Source: Piezodorus guildinii (taxonomy: Eukaryota; Arthropoda; Insecta; Hemiptera; Pentatomidae). Taken from it: 64,000 nt of DNA. The notes beneath the pieces were generated by a model. It ran no database searches. It was not told the origin of the DNA and saw only the letters and a list, made by a program, of their open reading frames with translations. This document shows positions 1 to 10,287 of this stretch, in pieces; the stretch's first letter is position 1, and every line of letters begins with the position of its first letter. The translations under genes and the position numbers were made by a program. Location of the stretch: contig CM041292.1 of NCBI GenBank assembly GCA_023052935.1, positions 96,153,237-96,217,236 on the forward strand, given 5' to 3'.

Positions 1-2
1 CG

Positions 3-131
3 CAATTCACATTAAATACACAAGCACATCCAAGCAATGCTCTATTCAACGCCCAATTCGCAGAGATGATGGCAACTGTTCGAGAAATGATGAAGATGCT
101 GACGAAGATCATCGCTAAGCATTATGACTGA
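3..131 (+). pseudogene. Jockey-A copy 1 ORF1, C-terminal end
   Basis: An open frame enters from the left edge and ends at the TGA at 129-131. About 42 residues are visible and they end in ...AKHYD. The ORF1 of copy 2 ends in ...SKQYD at the same place relative to ORF2, so this is the tail of the gag-like ORF1. The tail is methionine- and isoleucine-rich, without zinc knuckles, which would lie upstream. ORF2 starts at 124, giving an 8-nt overlap. The overlap suggests ORF2 is translated by reinitiation or another coupled mechanism; that is inference. It is labelled partial because the start is outside the window. Confidence 0.75.
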
Positions 132-369
132 GCACTTAGTTATTTCCTATAATATTCGAGGCCTACTACTGAAGAAGGCTGAAATAGAACTCCTCCTGCA
201 GCAGCACCGGCCATCGGTGGTGGCGCTGACCGACACTATACTACCCACCTCTGCTTCACTGTATTTTCAGGGGTATATTGCATACCGGGAGGCTTGTCAA
301 CCCGGGGCTAACGAGGCCGTAGTGATTCTGGTTCGAGGAGATATCCCATCGAGGTTGGTACCCAACCCA
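124..369 (+). pseudogene. Jockey-A copy 1 ORF2, endonuclease N-terminus
   Basis: These 82 codons begin MTEHLVISYNIRGL, the usual N-terminal strand of an apurinic-type (exonuclease-endonuclease-phosphatase fold) endonuclease. VVALTDTIL follows, corresponding to the conserved xxxTET strand. The start ATG matches the one at 7395 in copy 2 and overlaps the ORF1 stop. The reading frame stays open past the insertion boundary, so a hybrid frame runs 124-1146: the first 82 codons are Jockey and the rest is R1 sequence. The original continuation resumes at 3309. Confidence 0.85.
357..369 (+). repeat. Target-site duplication of R1-A, left copy
   Basis: GGTACCCAACCCA occurs here and again at 3296-3308, directly after the poly-A of the inserted element. 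The 13-bp match is perfect. The right copy rejoins Jockey ORF2 in the correct frame. Confidence 0.95.
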
Positions 370-2918
370 CGAGCTGGTACGAGCTCCGACCACCGGGTCA
401 TCGCCTTCAGTGTAGTGCAGGAGGAAGGCGGACATGCCCTGGAAGTAGAGAAGGGCTATGTGACCCGATCGGCGGACTGGAGAGCCTTCTCCAGGGAACT
501 GGAGGGCGTACTTGCTGATAGAGAATGGGAAGACCAGACCCCAATGGAGGCAGTAACAGAGGTTGACCGAAGGGTGGAAAGTCTGACTTCTGCAATACTC
601 GAAGCTGCAAGTACGACCCTCCGACGCCGAAGAGCGAGAGTTCATCCGGTCCCATGGTGGACGCCGGCCCTCACCCAACTGAAGAGGGAATACTACAGGG
701 CCAGGCGTAGGTACCAGGAGTGCAGAGACGACGAGGAGAGAGCTGCACTCCGAGAAGAAACCAAGCGTAGGCAAAGGGTATACCGAAACGGTGTGCGTCG
801 CCAGAAGAAGAGGTCCTGGGATGAATTCATCGTTGAAGAATCCGAGAAAAATCCCTGGGGAATACCCTACAGGGTGGCCCTTGGTAGAGTAAAACCTCTC
901 ACCACTATTGCATCGCTTAGGGTGGGAGGAGTGCAGGCGAAAACCTTAGAAGAAGTGGCCGCTTGTACTTGGACTTCACGTACCCCAGGGATGATCCATC
1001 CCAGGACAATGAAGAGGAAGACATGGTTAGACGCACCACGGTATACCCACCTGGTACCGACCTATGCCCACCATGGGACATATGGGACCTTCGTCTTGCC
1101 GTGGAGAAGCAGAGGATCGGGAGAGCTCCAGGACTGGACGGAATAGATGCTGCGATCCTAAAGAATAGTGCCCCACAAATAGAGGCAGAACTGCTATCAA
1201 TTCTCAATGAATGCCTAGACAGAGGGCACTTTCCCAACAGATGGAGGATCGCAGATTTGAGATTGCTCTACAAGGGAGGAAGGAGGGACAAGGAGTCCCC
1301 TAAAGCGTATAGACCAATCTGCCTCCTCCCTGTCGTCAGCAAGGTCCTGGAGCTTATGATGGTCACCAAACTTCGCCCGATCCTCAATGCAGCCAGCCAT
1401 CCACGGCAGTTCGGCTCGACCCGTGGCAAGGGAACGACAGATGCGCTGTTGAGAGTGCGTAGGGACGTGGAAGGGAAGGCGGAGAAGTATGTTATGTTGG
1501 TACTGTTTGACATATCCTCCGCCTTCGACAGTGTGTGGTGGCCCTACGTACTCCAGCGGCTGCAAGAGTTCGACACCCCCAGCAATTTGTACTCCCTCGT
1601 CTGTAGTTACCTCAACAACAGGAGTGTGAAGATCAAGGGTAACTACTACGAGGTCGAGAGAGGAATTGAGAGAGGCTGTCCGCAGGGCTCAGTCCTGGGT
1701 CCGGCCCTGTGGAAGCTCGTCTTCGACCAGTTGCTGGGGGAATTAGAAGAGAAAGGGTTCCTTGCCACGGCCTACGTCGACGACCTGGCAGTCATTGTGG
1801 CCGAGGATAGCAGAGCCAGATTGATCCAACAGGCAGAGAGGTGCGCCAGTCTCGTGTCGGAGTGGTGCGTGAGGAGAAAGTTGAGCATGGCCGCATCCAA
1901 GACCCAGGCCATGCTCGTAAGAGGCTCTACAGACAGGGCTCACCCTATCACCTTGAACATCGAAGGTGAGAGAGTGAGGATAGGTGAGGAGGTGACCTAC
2001 CTTGGCATAAGATTTAAGAAAAATTTTGACGTCACCCCTCACCTAGAGTACCTAAGAGATAGGGTGACCCTGTCCATAAACGGATTGAGCAGAATCGGGG
2101 GCGCTTTTTGGGGCCTCAGATACCCCGCCACGATGACCATCTACAAAGGCGTGGTCTTGGGTATTCTGAGGTATGCGTCCCCGGCTTGGAGTCGACACCT
2201 CACGCAGCAAAATAGGAGGAGACTGGCGACAATACAGAGACTGGCTCTGCTTAGGGTCACAAAGGCCTACAGAACGGTGTCGCATGAGGCAGTGCAAGTG
2301 TTAGCCGGAACGATGCCCCTGGACCTCGTCCTCAAGGAGGACTGGATTAAATACAATGTTAAGAGGCAGGGGTTTGAGGCGCTACCGGAGGGACTCCAGG
2401 AAAGAGCTCGCGAGACCCCAAATAAATGGAAAGAACTACTCAGGGAGGCCACTATAGAAGAATGGAATGGACGGTGGGTGACAAGTCAGAAAGGCGCCAC
2501 GCTTAGGAAGTTCTTCCCCACCGTCCAAGGAAGACTGAAGGCAAAGTGGGTCCTCCCTGACTACTGGGTCTCGCAAATCCTAACAGGACATGGAGGGTTT
2601 CGGGGGAAACTACGCCAGCATGGCAAGGACATCGACCCTCTGTGCCCCACCTGTGGAGTTCCCGAAACGGCAGAGCACGTCGTTGTATCTTGCACTGCCA
2701 TGGAGCGGCACCGTGCCAGGTTGTCGAGACAAACCGGAGTTTTCGCCCTCGCCGAGTCAGACTTCCCCCGTCTGATGGAAGAAGATGCATACCCATCCTT
2801 TAAGGATTTCGTATATGGGTGGAAAGAGGTGGTGGGCCTTGATCACTTCACCCTAGGAAGGCTAAGACCACCTGAACCTGGCGAGTCTTCAGAAGAAGAA
2901 GCAGAGGAGGCAGACTGA
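370..2918 (+). pseudogene. R1-A ORF2: endonuclease end, reverse transcriptase, zinc knuckle
   Basis: The order is: the end of the endonuclease (SDHRVIAF, 385-415); a basic linker with WWTPALTQLK and WGIPYRVALGRVK; then RT with APGLDGI, YRPICLL, LVLFDISSAFDSV, GCPQGSVLGP and the catalytic YVDD box at 1773-1784. After that come the thumb and the C-terminal CCHC knuckle at about 2643-2693. The first part reads in the frame of position 124 and the rest in the frame of 963. The frames join if one base was lost near 962-964, so a single-base deletion disables the gene. From 963 to the stop at 2916-2918 it is otherwise intact, which marks a young copy. Its negatively charged C-terminus (EEEAEEAD) is unusual. 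Confidence 0.88.
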
Positions 2919-3022
2919 GACTGGACGGATGCGGGTAACCGGACGGATGCGGCAGACTGGACGGAAGCGGTGGACCGGACGGATGCGGCAGACTGGACGG
3001 AAGCGGTGTAACCGGACAGAGA
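2919..3022 (+). repeat. Minisatellite in the R1-A 3' UTR
   Basis: Immediately after the stop codon there are several imperfect tandem units of GACTGGACGGAAGCGGT and GACCGGACGGATGCGGC. The repeat is GC-rich and confined to the 3' untranslated region. Confidence 0.85.
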
Positions 3023-3025
3023 AAA

Positions 3026-3120
3026 GGTGTAACCCCATCACTAATGTGCGCACCTGCGCACTGGGTTACACCATAGTAGCAGTTAAGGTGCAGCTTTGTT
3101 AAGGTGCACACCCGTGCACC
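3026..3120 (+). promoter_or_regulatory. Predicted RNA hairpins in the R1-A 3' UTR
   Basis: GGTGTAACCC at 3026-3035 is perfectly complementary to GGGTTACACC at 3063-3072. Between them is TGCGCA-CC-TGCGCA (3047-3060). A second hairpin, GGTGCAC-ACCC-GTGCACC, lies at 3103-3120. R1/R2-type reverse transcriptases recognise structured 3' UTRs of their own RNA, so this is a plausible recognition structure. That role is inference. Confidence 0.6.
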
Positions 3121-3151
3121 AGGCTGCACCACAGTTTTTATTATATACTGA

Positions 3152-3295
3152 AATAAAGACAAAAAAACAGCATAAAAAAAAAAAAACAGAGATTAGGGGG
3201 CAGTAGCATGCGCATACCCAGCGCACTACCCTACTGCTTCCAAACCCCGTATGCCAGAAATGGCTAGGTAGGGGTGAAAAAAAAAAAAAAAAAAA
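3152..3295 (+). terminator. R1-A polyadenylation signal, internal A tract and terminal poly-A
   Basis: AATAAA occurs at 3152-3157 and an A tract at 3173-3186. About 90 bp of non-A sequence follows, containing a GCAGTAG/CTACTGC inverted pair, and then the terminal poly-A (3277-3295) abutting the right target-site duplication. Two separate A tracts in one insertion suggest read-through of the first signal. Confidence 0.7.
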
Positions 3296-3308
3296 GGTAC
3301 CCAACCCA
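3296..3308 (+). repeat. Target-site duplication of R1-A, right copy
   Basis: This is the second copy of the 13-bp GGTACCCAACCCA, directly following the poly-A. Jockey ORF2 resumes with codon GTA at 3309. Confidence 0.95.
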
Positions 3309-5735
3309 GTAGCTTCTACAGAGCGTACTCATATAGTCACAGTAGATGTTCGATTAAAACAACGTTTTACTTTCTGTTGTGTCTATAGGAGACCCAAGGC
3401 TATATTAACATCTATGAAGCTATTGCTGCAGCACGCCCAGAATAAGAGTCGGTTTGTCATCTTAGGGGACTTCAACGCCCGGCACACTGCCTGGCTGTGC
3501 GGTAGCAACAATCCGATGGGTACCTATATCACCAAGACCAGGATGGCTGTCTTCCACCCCGGAGTGCACACCTTTAGGCATGCGGCCCGACCTGACTGGA
3601 CATCCACACTTGACCTACTCCTGACCAGGGACCTTCACACTGTTACTGAGTGCCTAGTGCTCCCATACGGACCGTCGGACCACCGGCCTGTGCTATATGC
3701 CTTTGAGGGAACCCCAGCAACACCACCCGCGAGCAAGTTCCTCTTCCACAAGGCCGACTGGAAAGGATATAGGGCTAGTGTGGATGATACCCTACCAAAG
3801 ATACAGTACTTAAGAACTGTTAAAGAGGTGCAGAAGGCGATCTCGGATATCACCACCACCGTCCATGTATCAGCCAATCTTACCATACCAAGGTTTAGTC
3901 CTCAGCCAAACGCCTTCAGGAAACCACCGAGCCACATTCTTGCTCTCATTGCACAAAGGAACAACCTGAGGAATATTTTCCACCGAACTTGTGACTACGG
4001 CTTGAAACCGGCCATCAATGCGATGACCCGGCAGATAGCCAGCCTCATGCGTGAATGGAAGACTTTCCTATGGCACGAGCAACTCCGTAGGACTCATGAT
4101 GATCATCGTCAGTTCTGGAGACTTGTGAGGTCACACGTCACTAAGAGGAAGAGTGTACACCTTACATCAGGTGGCACCCTATTATCCCCTGAGGAACAGG
4201 CTGAACTCTTGGCCGATTCTTATAAGGCGAGGGAAGATGATCGGCTGTTAAATGCTCCCACACTACCTGCGGGAAGACCAACGTCCCCTAATGAAAAGAG
4301 GATATTCTCCACCTTCGGACAGCTTGAGTCGGTACTATGACGCACCAAGGGTAACAAGGCTTCGGGACTGGATGATATTCCGTATGTACTATTGAAGATG
4401 CTACCTCGGAGGGGTAAAGCCTTCTTATTAAACATTTTTAACTCCTGTATGCGGATCTCATACTTCCCCGATGACTGGAAGCAAGCGATCATAGTGCCGC
4501 TACTTAAGCCTGGGAAGAATGGAGACTCACCAGAGCATTATCGGCCTATCAGTCTCCTTTCGCATATGAGCAAGGTGTTCGAGAGGCTGATCCATCACCA
4601 TCTGCTAGAGCACTGCAGTGAGGAGTCCATCATTCCACCAGAACAGACCGGGTTCTCACGAGGCGTAGCCTGCGATCATCATTTAGTGAAACTTCAAAGG
4701 CACACCATAGAGCGTATGACGAAGAACAATGAAGCCACGGCGTTCATCTCGCTGGACTGCACACAGGCGTTTGATTGTGTATCCCACGAGTTACTGCTTC
4801 GCCAGTTGGAAGACTATCGTTTTCCAGCTTCATTATGCCGATTGATCAGAAGCTACTTAAGCGGGAGATCCTTCGTCGTAAGGGTAGGCGATAAATTGTC
4901 AACTTCAAAGGACACCATTTGTGGGGTTCCTGAAGGTTCTGTATTGGGACCACTATTGTTTGTGATCTTTACAGCAAAAGTGATCTCAATGAAGCACCCA
5001 ATGGCACTGGTAGCAGCCTACGCCGATGACATTGGCATCTATGCTTCTAGTATGAGACCGAAAAGGGCTCTCACCCTGGCACAAGGAGCATCGACCACTA
5101 TTGTAGATGAGCTGAAGGAGATTGGCATTAGGGTGAACCCGAAGAAGACAGATGCTATTGTCATGTCGTTCCAGAAGGGGAAGAGCGCTTTGCCCACTGA
5201 TTTTAAAGTGAACGGAGAAACACTGCCAGTCTCTAATTCAATCCTCTACCTGGGCGTCACTCTAGATAGGCACCTCACCTTATCTAGTCACGTACGGGAA
5301 CGACTCAAACTGGCCAGGAGAAAGAGCTATAGACTTAATCATCTACTCACGTCACCTCAGCTCTCACTGAGGCTGAAACTACAGATCTACAAGGCTATAA
5401 TACGTCCGACTATGCTCTATGGTGCGCCCTTGATGCGGCATCTGTTTAAGTCCACTCTCAAACAATTACAGACGTTCCAGAACTCCATCCTTCGGCGGAT
5501 TGTCAGAGGTACCAACTTACAGAGGGCCAGAAACCATATCCTTCATCAGGAATTAGTATTGCCAACAGTGCCTGAATATATCAGCCGGAGGCACATTAAA
5601 TTTTTTGATTGGCTGAAGGCCTGTGCTAATCCATTATTTTCTGATATCACCCCACCACCCAAGCCTGGGAGGTGGCAAGGATCACTACCTCTCGTTGACG
5701 TTGTCGTCGAGGGAAGGAGTTCGGACTATGTCTGA
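3309..5735 (+). pseudogene. Jockey-A copy 1 ORF2, endonuclease C-terminus and reverse transcriptase
   Basis: This continues the endonuclease interrupted at 369. Visible motifs are FCCVYRRPK, the catalytic ILGDFNARHTAW, and SDHRPVLY. The RT follows with HYRPISLLSHMSKVFERL, FISLDCTQAFDCVSH, GVPEGSVLGPLLF (Q changed to E in the usual PQG) and YADD at 5019-5030. The frame is open except for one TGA at 4338-4340, where copy 2 has CGA. This is a typical CpG transition. The stop codon is at 5733-5735 after SSDYV. Apart from the R1-A insertion and that stop, the gene looks preserved. The normal role is nicking target DNA and reverse-transcribing the element RNA. Confidence 0.9.
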
Positions 5736-6290
5736 ACTCAATTTATTGCCAAAACCCTGAAGAATGGTCCCTCCCATTTTGCAATGGATAAATAAAGGCT
5801 TAGAAGAAGCCCTTGAAAGATTACTAGTGCATCCAGCGCATATAGCAATCCTCTTTAGAATACCTCCGGGTAACAGGACAAATCTGACAGCTATACATAT
5901 TATATTTGTATTTTGTTCGAAAATAAAACCAGAGGGTATGAATAAAAAAAAAAAAAAAAAAAATATATATTATTATGTACATAATCCTAGGTATCATTGA
6001 TCTTTCTACTCGTGAAGTAAAAAGGTTTAACTGCTAATTATAGTTTTTTGGCGTGTTTCAACCACGGAACCTCATCGCTTAGCAGTAAGTAGCACGGTCG
6101 AACAGCAGCTTGAAGATCTCTGTCTGAAGCCGAAGACTCCTCCTTTGCTCTGAATACTTCTCTCCTTTTCTAGCTTAGCACCTGTACGCTGTTGGGATCC
6201 ACACTTATCCCGTGGACCCAACCCCATCAGCCAAGGTAGCGTCGCGCTGACAAGGCTTTACGAGGTAACTGACCAGCTGGCCCTAGCGAT

Positions 6291-7402
6291 ATGGACGTTG
6301 CCCCGACCGAAGCCAGGGGTGAAAAAAGAACCCTCACCGATAGCGAAGGTTTTATACAAGTGACGAAAAGGAATGCTCTAAAACCCCGCCCGGTCCCTGT
6401 GCCGCCACCGGTGTATACATCAAATAGGTTTGAGGTGATCACACCAAAGAAAAAGCTCCCCCCATCATCATTTCGCCACCCATATATTTTACGTCCTTGA
6501 AGGAATAATTATTCCAGATAGGCATACAAGAATTTAAGACGAACTCTTCTCCCAAGGAGACGAGATTATATCTGACAAATGATCTCGATCACGACATGGC
6601 AGTGAAGTTACTACGGCACAATGAAAAAGTACTGTTCCACTCCTACGCCCCTCGTGGAACCAAAAGATCCAAAAAATTTGTTATTCAAGGGTTCGACCTC
6701 GACCAACCTATAGAAGAAATAATAGAGGTGCTGAAGAACAGATTGACTGGTTTTCAGGTTAACTCGGAGAAACGAAGCTGGAGTGGCTTATGAGATTGAA
6801 GGAGTACAAGTTATTACCGACCCTTCAGTCAAGATTGAAGACATAAGAGCCCTCCGCAGCATCGGGAGGGTAATAATAAGGGTTTACCCCTTTAAAGAAG
6901 ATGGGGCCCCTGCCCAGTGCAGGAACTGTCAGCAGTTTGGGCACATTATGAAGTATTGTGGCCGCATAGCCGCCTGCCCGTGTGTGGGGGAACTCACGCC
7001 AACCACAACTGCCCTCGTCCGACCGCGGCCAAATGCGCCAACTGTGGAGGAAGCCACCCTGCCTCTTCAAAGGACTGCCCACGAAGACTGGAGCTAATGA
7101 AGAAAAGAAGAAACGAAGCCACTGCTTCTTCAAGACAGCCCAGCCGCATCTACCGCACTCTGAACATCTGGGAGGAACCACAGAGCCAGCACAGCAGCAG
7201 CAGTACCAGCGCCAGGACCTTCACACCACGAGACGGACCAATGACAGGTACCCCTCTATCCCCACCACCGGGCCAGAGTGGTACATTAGCCGACGTATTA
7301 GCGGCTAAAGCAAAACTCAGCTCCCAGATCACCCAGCTGATGACGTCGATAAACAGGATAATAATGATGATGATGAAGGTGATAAGTAAACAATATGACT
7401 GA
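6291..7402 (+). pseudogene. Jockey-A copy 2 ORF1 (gag-like, zinc knuckles)
   Basis: This is a gag-like RNA-binding protein in pieces. The ATG at 6291 starts MDVAPTEARGEKRTLTD. The frame then shifts around 6500-6596, 6780 and 6960. Three CCHC knuckles are visible across the frames: CRNCQQFGHIMKYC, then one beginning VCGGTHANHNC, then CANCGGSHPASSKDC. The region before them (about 6596-6900) resembles the PRE_C2HC/RNA-recognition part of Jockey ORF1 proteins. The tail is proline- and serine-rich and ends SKQYD. The TGA at 7400-7402 overlaps the ORF2 ATG (7395) by 8 nt, as in copy 1. With at least three frameshifts it cannot encode a functional protein. Confidence 0.85.
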
Positions 7403-10051
7403 ACATTTCGTCATCAACTACAATATCCGAGGCCTACGTCAGAAGCAGGCTGAAGTTGAACTCCTCCTACAGCAGCATCGGCCATCGGTAGTGGCGCTGA
7501 CGGACACCGTCTTCCTGCATCTGAGTGGCTGTATATCCAGGGTTACATCGCGTACCGGGAGATGTGCAGTCCAGGGACTGATGAGAGTGTCGTCATCTTG
7601 ATCAGAAGAGATGTTCCTTCACGGTTAATACCCAACCCGGTTGCTTCTACCAAGGGTACTCACATAGTCACAGTCGATGTTCACCTGAAACATCGGTACT
7701 CTTTCTGCTGTGTCTATAGGAGACCCAAGGCTATAGCAACATCTATGAAGCTACTGCTGCAACACGCCCAGGGTATAAGTCGATTTGTCGTCCTTGGGAC
7801 TTCAACGCTCGTCATACTGCCTGGCTGTGTAACAGTAATAACATGATGGGTACTTACATCTCCAAGACCAGGATGGCGGTCTTTAACCCTGGGGTGCACA
7901 CCTTCAGGCATGCGGTCCCGCCCTTGCTGGACATCCACACTAGACCTCCTCCTGACCATGGATCAGCACACCGTCACGGGGTGCCTTGCACTCCCGTACG
8001 GACCGTCTGACCATCGGCCTGTGCTTTACATCTTTGAGGGAACGCCCGCCACACCCCCGGCGAGCAAGTACCTCTTTCACAAGGCCGACTGGAAGGGCTA
8101 TAAGGCTAGTGTCGATAATACACTACCCAAGATACAATCTCTGAGATCGGAAGCCGAGGTGGATGGCGCTGTGGCCGTCATCACCACTACCATACAGAAG
8201 TCAGCGAACTATAATATCCTTAGGTTCAGCCCCAGCCGATCGCTCTCAGAAAGCCTTCGAGCACATACTCGCCTTGGTAGCCCAAAGGAACAACCTGAGG
8301 AACGTCTTTTACCGCGCGGATGATTACGGCTTGAAACCGGCCATCAATGCGATGACCCGGCAGATAGCCGGCCTAATGCGTGCCTGGAAGACCGCCCTCT
8401 GGCACGAACAGCTCCAGAGGACTCATGACAACCAGAAGCAATTCTGGAAACTCATCAGGACTCATGTCGCCAAGAAGAGGACTGTGCACCTGACGTCTGA
8501 GAGCGATCTGCGAACAGGCTGAACTCCTGACTACCGTCTATGAAGCGAGGGAAAAGGTTCGTGTGAGTGCTGCTCCTGAACTTCCAGAAGGGAGACCTCC
8601 GTCCCCCAATGAGAAGCCCATCCACTTCACCTTCAAGCAGCTTGAGTCGGTGCTACGACGTACTAAGGGCAATAAGTCCTCTGGGAAGGACGATATTCCT
8701 TATGTCCTGTTAAAGATACTCCGTAGGAGGGGTAAAGTCTTCTTATTGAACATTTTTATCACGTGCATCCGTTTATCGTATTTTCTTAAGGCTTGGAAAG
8801 AAGCGATCGTAGTGCTACTACTCAAACCGGGGAAGAGTAGAGATTCAACGGAACACTATCGCCCGATCAGTCTTCTCTCGCACATGAGTAAGATCTTAGA
8901 AAGACTGGTTCACCACCAACTGATGAAGCACTGTACGGAGGAGAACATCATCCCACCTGAACAGACAGGATTCCAACGAGGGGTAGCCTGTGAACACCAT
9001 CTGGCGAAGTTGCAGGCCCACACCATGGAGCGGATGAGGAAGAACAACGATGCCACAGCACTAATCTCCTTGGACTGCACACAGGCGTTTGACTGTGTGT
9101 CTCACACTCTATTACTCCGCCGTCTGGAGGAGTACAAGTTCCCTGCCTCCCTATGCCGATTGATCCGAAGCTATCTTAGTCGAAGATCTTTCGTTGTAAG
9201 GGTCGGCGGGAGCCTGTCGAATCCACACGATACCATCTGCGGGGTACCTCAAGGGTCTGTGCTGGGGCCACTACTATTTGTCGTTTTTACGGCACCGGTG
9301 GTCTCAGTAAAGCATCCGGGAGCAACAGTAGCAGCCTATGCGGACGACATCGCCATTTACTCCACCAGCATGAGCGCCACCAAGGCACCAGGCTCAGAAA
9401 GCAGCCAACGTCATAGTTGGGGAATTGAAGAAGATCGGAATCAGGGTCAACCCAGCCAAAACGGACGCCATCATCTTGTCCTTCCAGAAGGGGAAGAAGA
9501 AGTTACCCACCGAGTTTGAGATAGACAGTGTAAAACTTCCTCTCTCCAACTCAATTCTTTACCTAGGTGTGACCTTGGACCGACACCTGACATTCTCAAG
9601 CCATGTACGGGAAAGAATCAAGCTGGCCCGCAGGAAGTCCCATAGACTCTACCACCTACTCATCTCGCCGCAGCTCTCACTGCGACTCAAGTTGCAAATC
9701 TACAAGGCCGTTATCAGACCGACTCTACTCCATGATACGCCGCTGCTACGCCACCTCTACCAGTCCACGCTCAAAAGGCTGCAGGGTTATCAGAACTCCG
9801 TCCTAAGGAGGATAGTCAGAGGAACCACACTCCAGCGGGCGAGAAATGCCACCATCCACGAGGAACTCCATCTTCCCTCGGTGCCAGAGTTCATCAGCAG
9901 GAGGCACGTTAAGTTCTTTGACGGGTTAAAGGCTTGTGCGAACCCTCTCTTCAGGGACGTAGTTCCACCACCTGCGCCTGGAAGGTGGTAAGGCTCTCTC
10001 CCCCTGGTCGACGTGGTCGCCCTGGGAAGGGGTCTGGACTCTGCAGTCTGA
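7395..10051 (+). pseudogene. Jockey-A copy 2 ORF2 (endonuclease/reverse transcriptase)
   Basis: This shares the architecture of copy 1: MTEHFVINYNIRGL, CCVYRRPK, SDHRPVLYIF, then RT with SLDCTQAFDCVSH, GVPQGSVLGPLLF and YADD at 9337-9348. Frame changes occur near 7510-7560, 7795 (one G missing in the DFNAR motif), 8250, 8500 and 9385. A CAA-to-TAA change truncates the C-terminus at 9989; without it the frame would end at the TGA at 10049-10051. It retains the PQG that is mutated in copy 1. It is clearly more decayed than copy 1. Confidence 0.87.
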
Positions 10052-10287
10052 CCCGCATACATTTAACCACCAGCAAAATGGTTCCTCCCCATTTCACTTC
10101 AACAAAGGCACAAAGCCACCCCACTCCTCAAGCGCATACCGCGCCTAGTGCGAAAGGAACCTTAGAAAGCCAACGGGCAATACGAGGCCTGAGCCGTGGA
10201 CTGTATATACCATTGTTGCTGTATATACATGAAATGTTTGTGTATTAATTTTGTAAATAAAGTTGGAGGATAAGAAAAAAAAAAAAA

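Larger units (their letters stand above)
370..3295 (+). mobile_element. R1-A, 5'-truncated R1-clade non-LTR retrotransposon inserted in Jockey-A
   Basis: The insertion is bounded by a perfect 13-bp target-site duplication and ends in about 19 A residues (3277-3295). It begins inside the R1 endonuclease at the conserved SDHRVIAFSV segment, so it is 5'-truncated as expected for incomplete target-primed reverse transcription. R1-clade membership is inferred from the C-terminal CCHC motif (CPTCGVPETAEHVVVSC) and the GHGGFRGKL segment before it. R1 itself targets 28S rDNA. This insertion is in a transposon and shows no obvious site specificity. Confidence 0.9.
1..5962 (+). mobile_element. Jockey-A copy 1, non-LTR retrotransposon, interrupted by R1-A
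   Basis: This is a Jockey-clade non-LTR retrotransposon whose 5' part lies outside the window. It runs from the end of ORF1 through ORF2 (endonuclease plus reverse transcriptase) to a poly-A tract at about 5942-5962. AATAAA-type signals precede the tail. Positions 370-3295 are a later insertion of another element. The family assignment rests on ORF2 similarity to the copy at 6041-10287 and on RT features typical of Jockey (LISLDCTQAFDCV, GSVLGPLLF, YADD). Without the insertion, ORF2 reads continuously across positions 369 and 3309 and then meets one stop at 4338. Confidence 0.9.
6041..10287 (+). mobile_element. Jockey-A copy 2, near full-length, decayed
   Basis: It contains a 5' UTR (about 6051-6290), ORF1 with zinc knuckles, ORF2, a 3' UTR with AATAAA at about 10256, and a poly-A at 10275-10287. 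The flanks share an imperfect 11-bp match (TAGTTTTTTGG at 6041, TAGTTATTCGG at 10288) that may be a decayed target-site duplication. It begins only about 80 bp after the poly-A of copy 1 and has the same orientation. Confidence 0.88.

Noticed and set aside
256..774. Minus-strand frame of 172 codons opposite R1-A and Jockey-A
   Set aside because: It is a shadow of the plus-strand endonuclease/RT frames with no family features.
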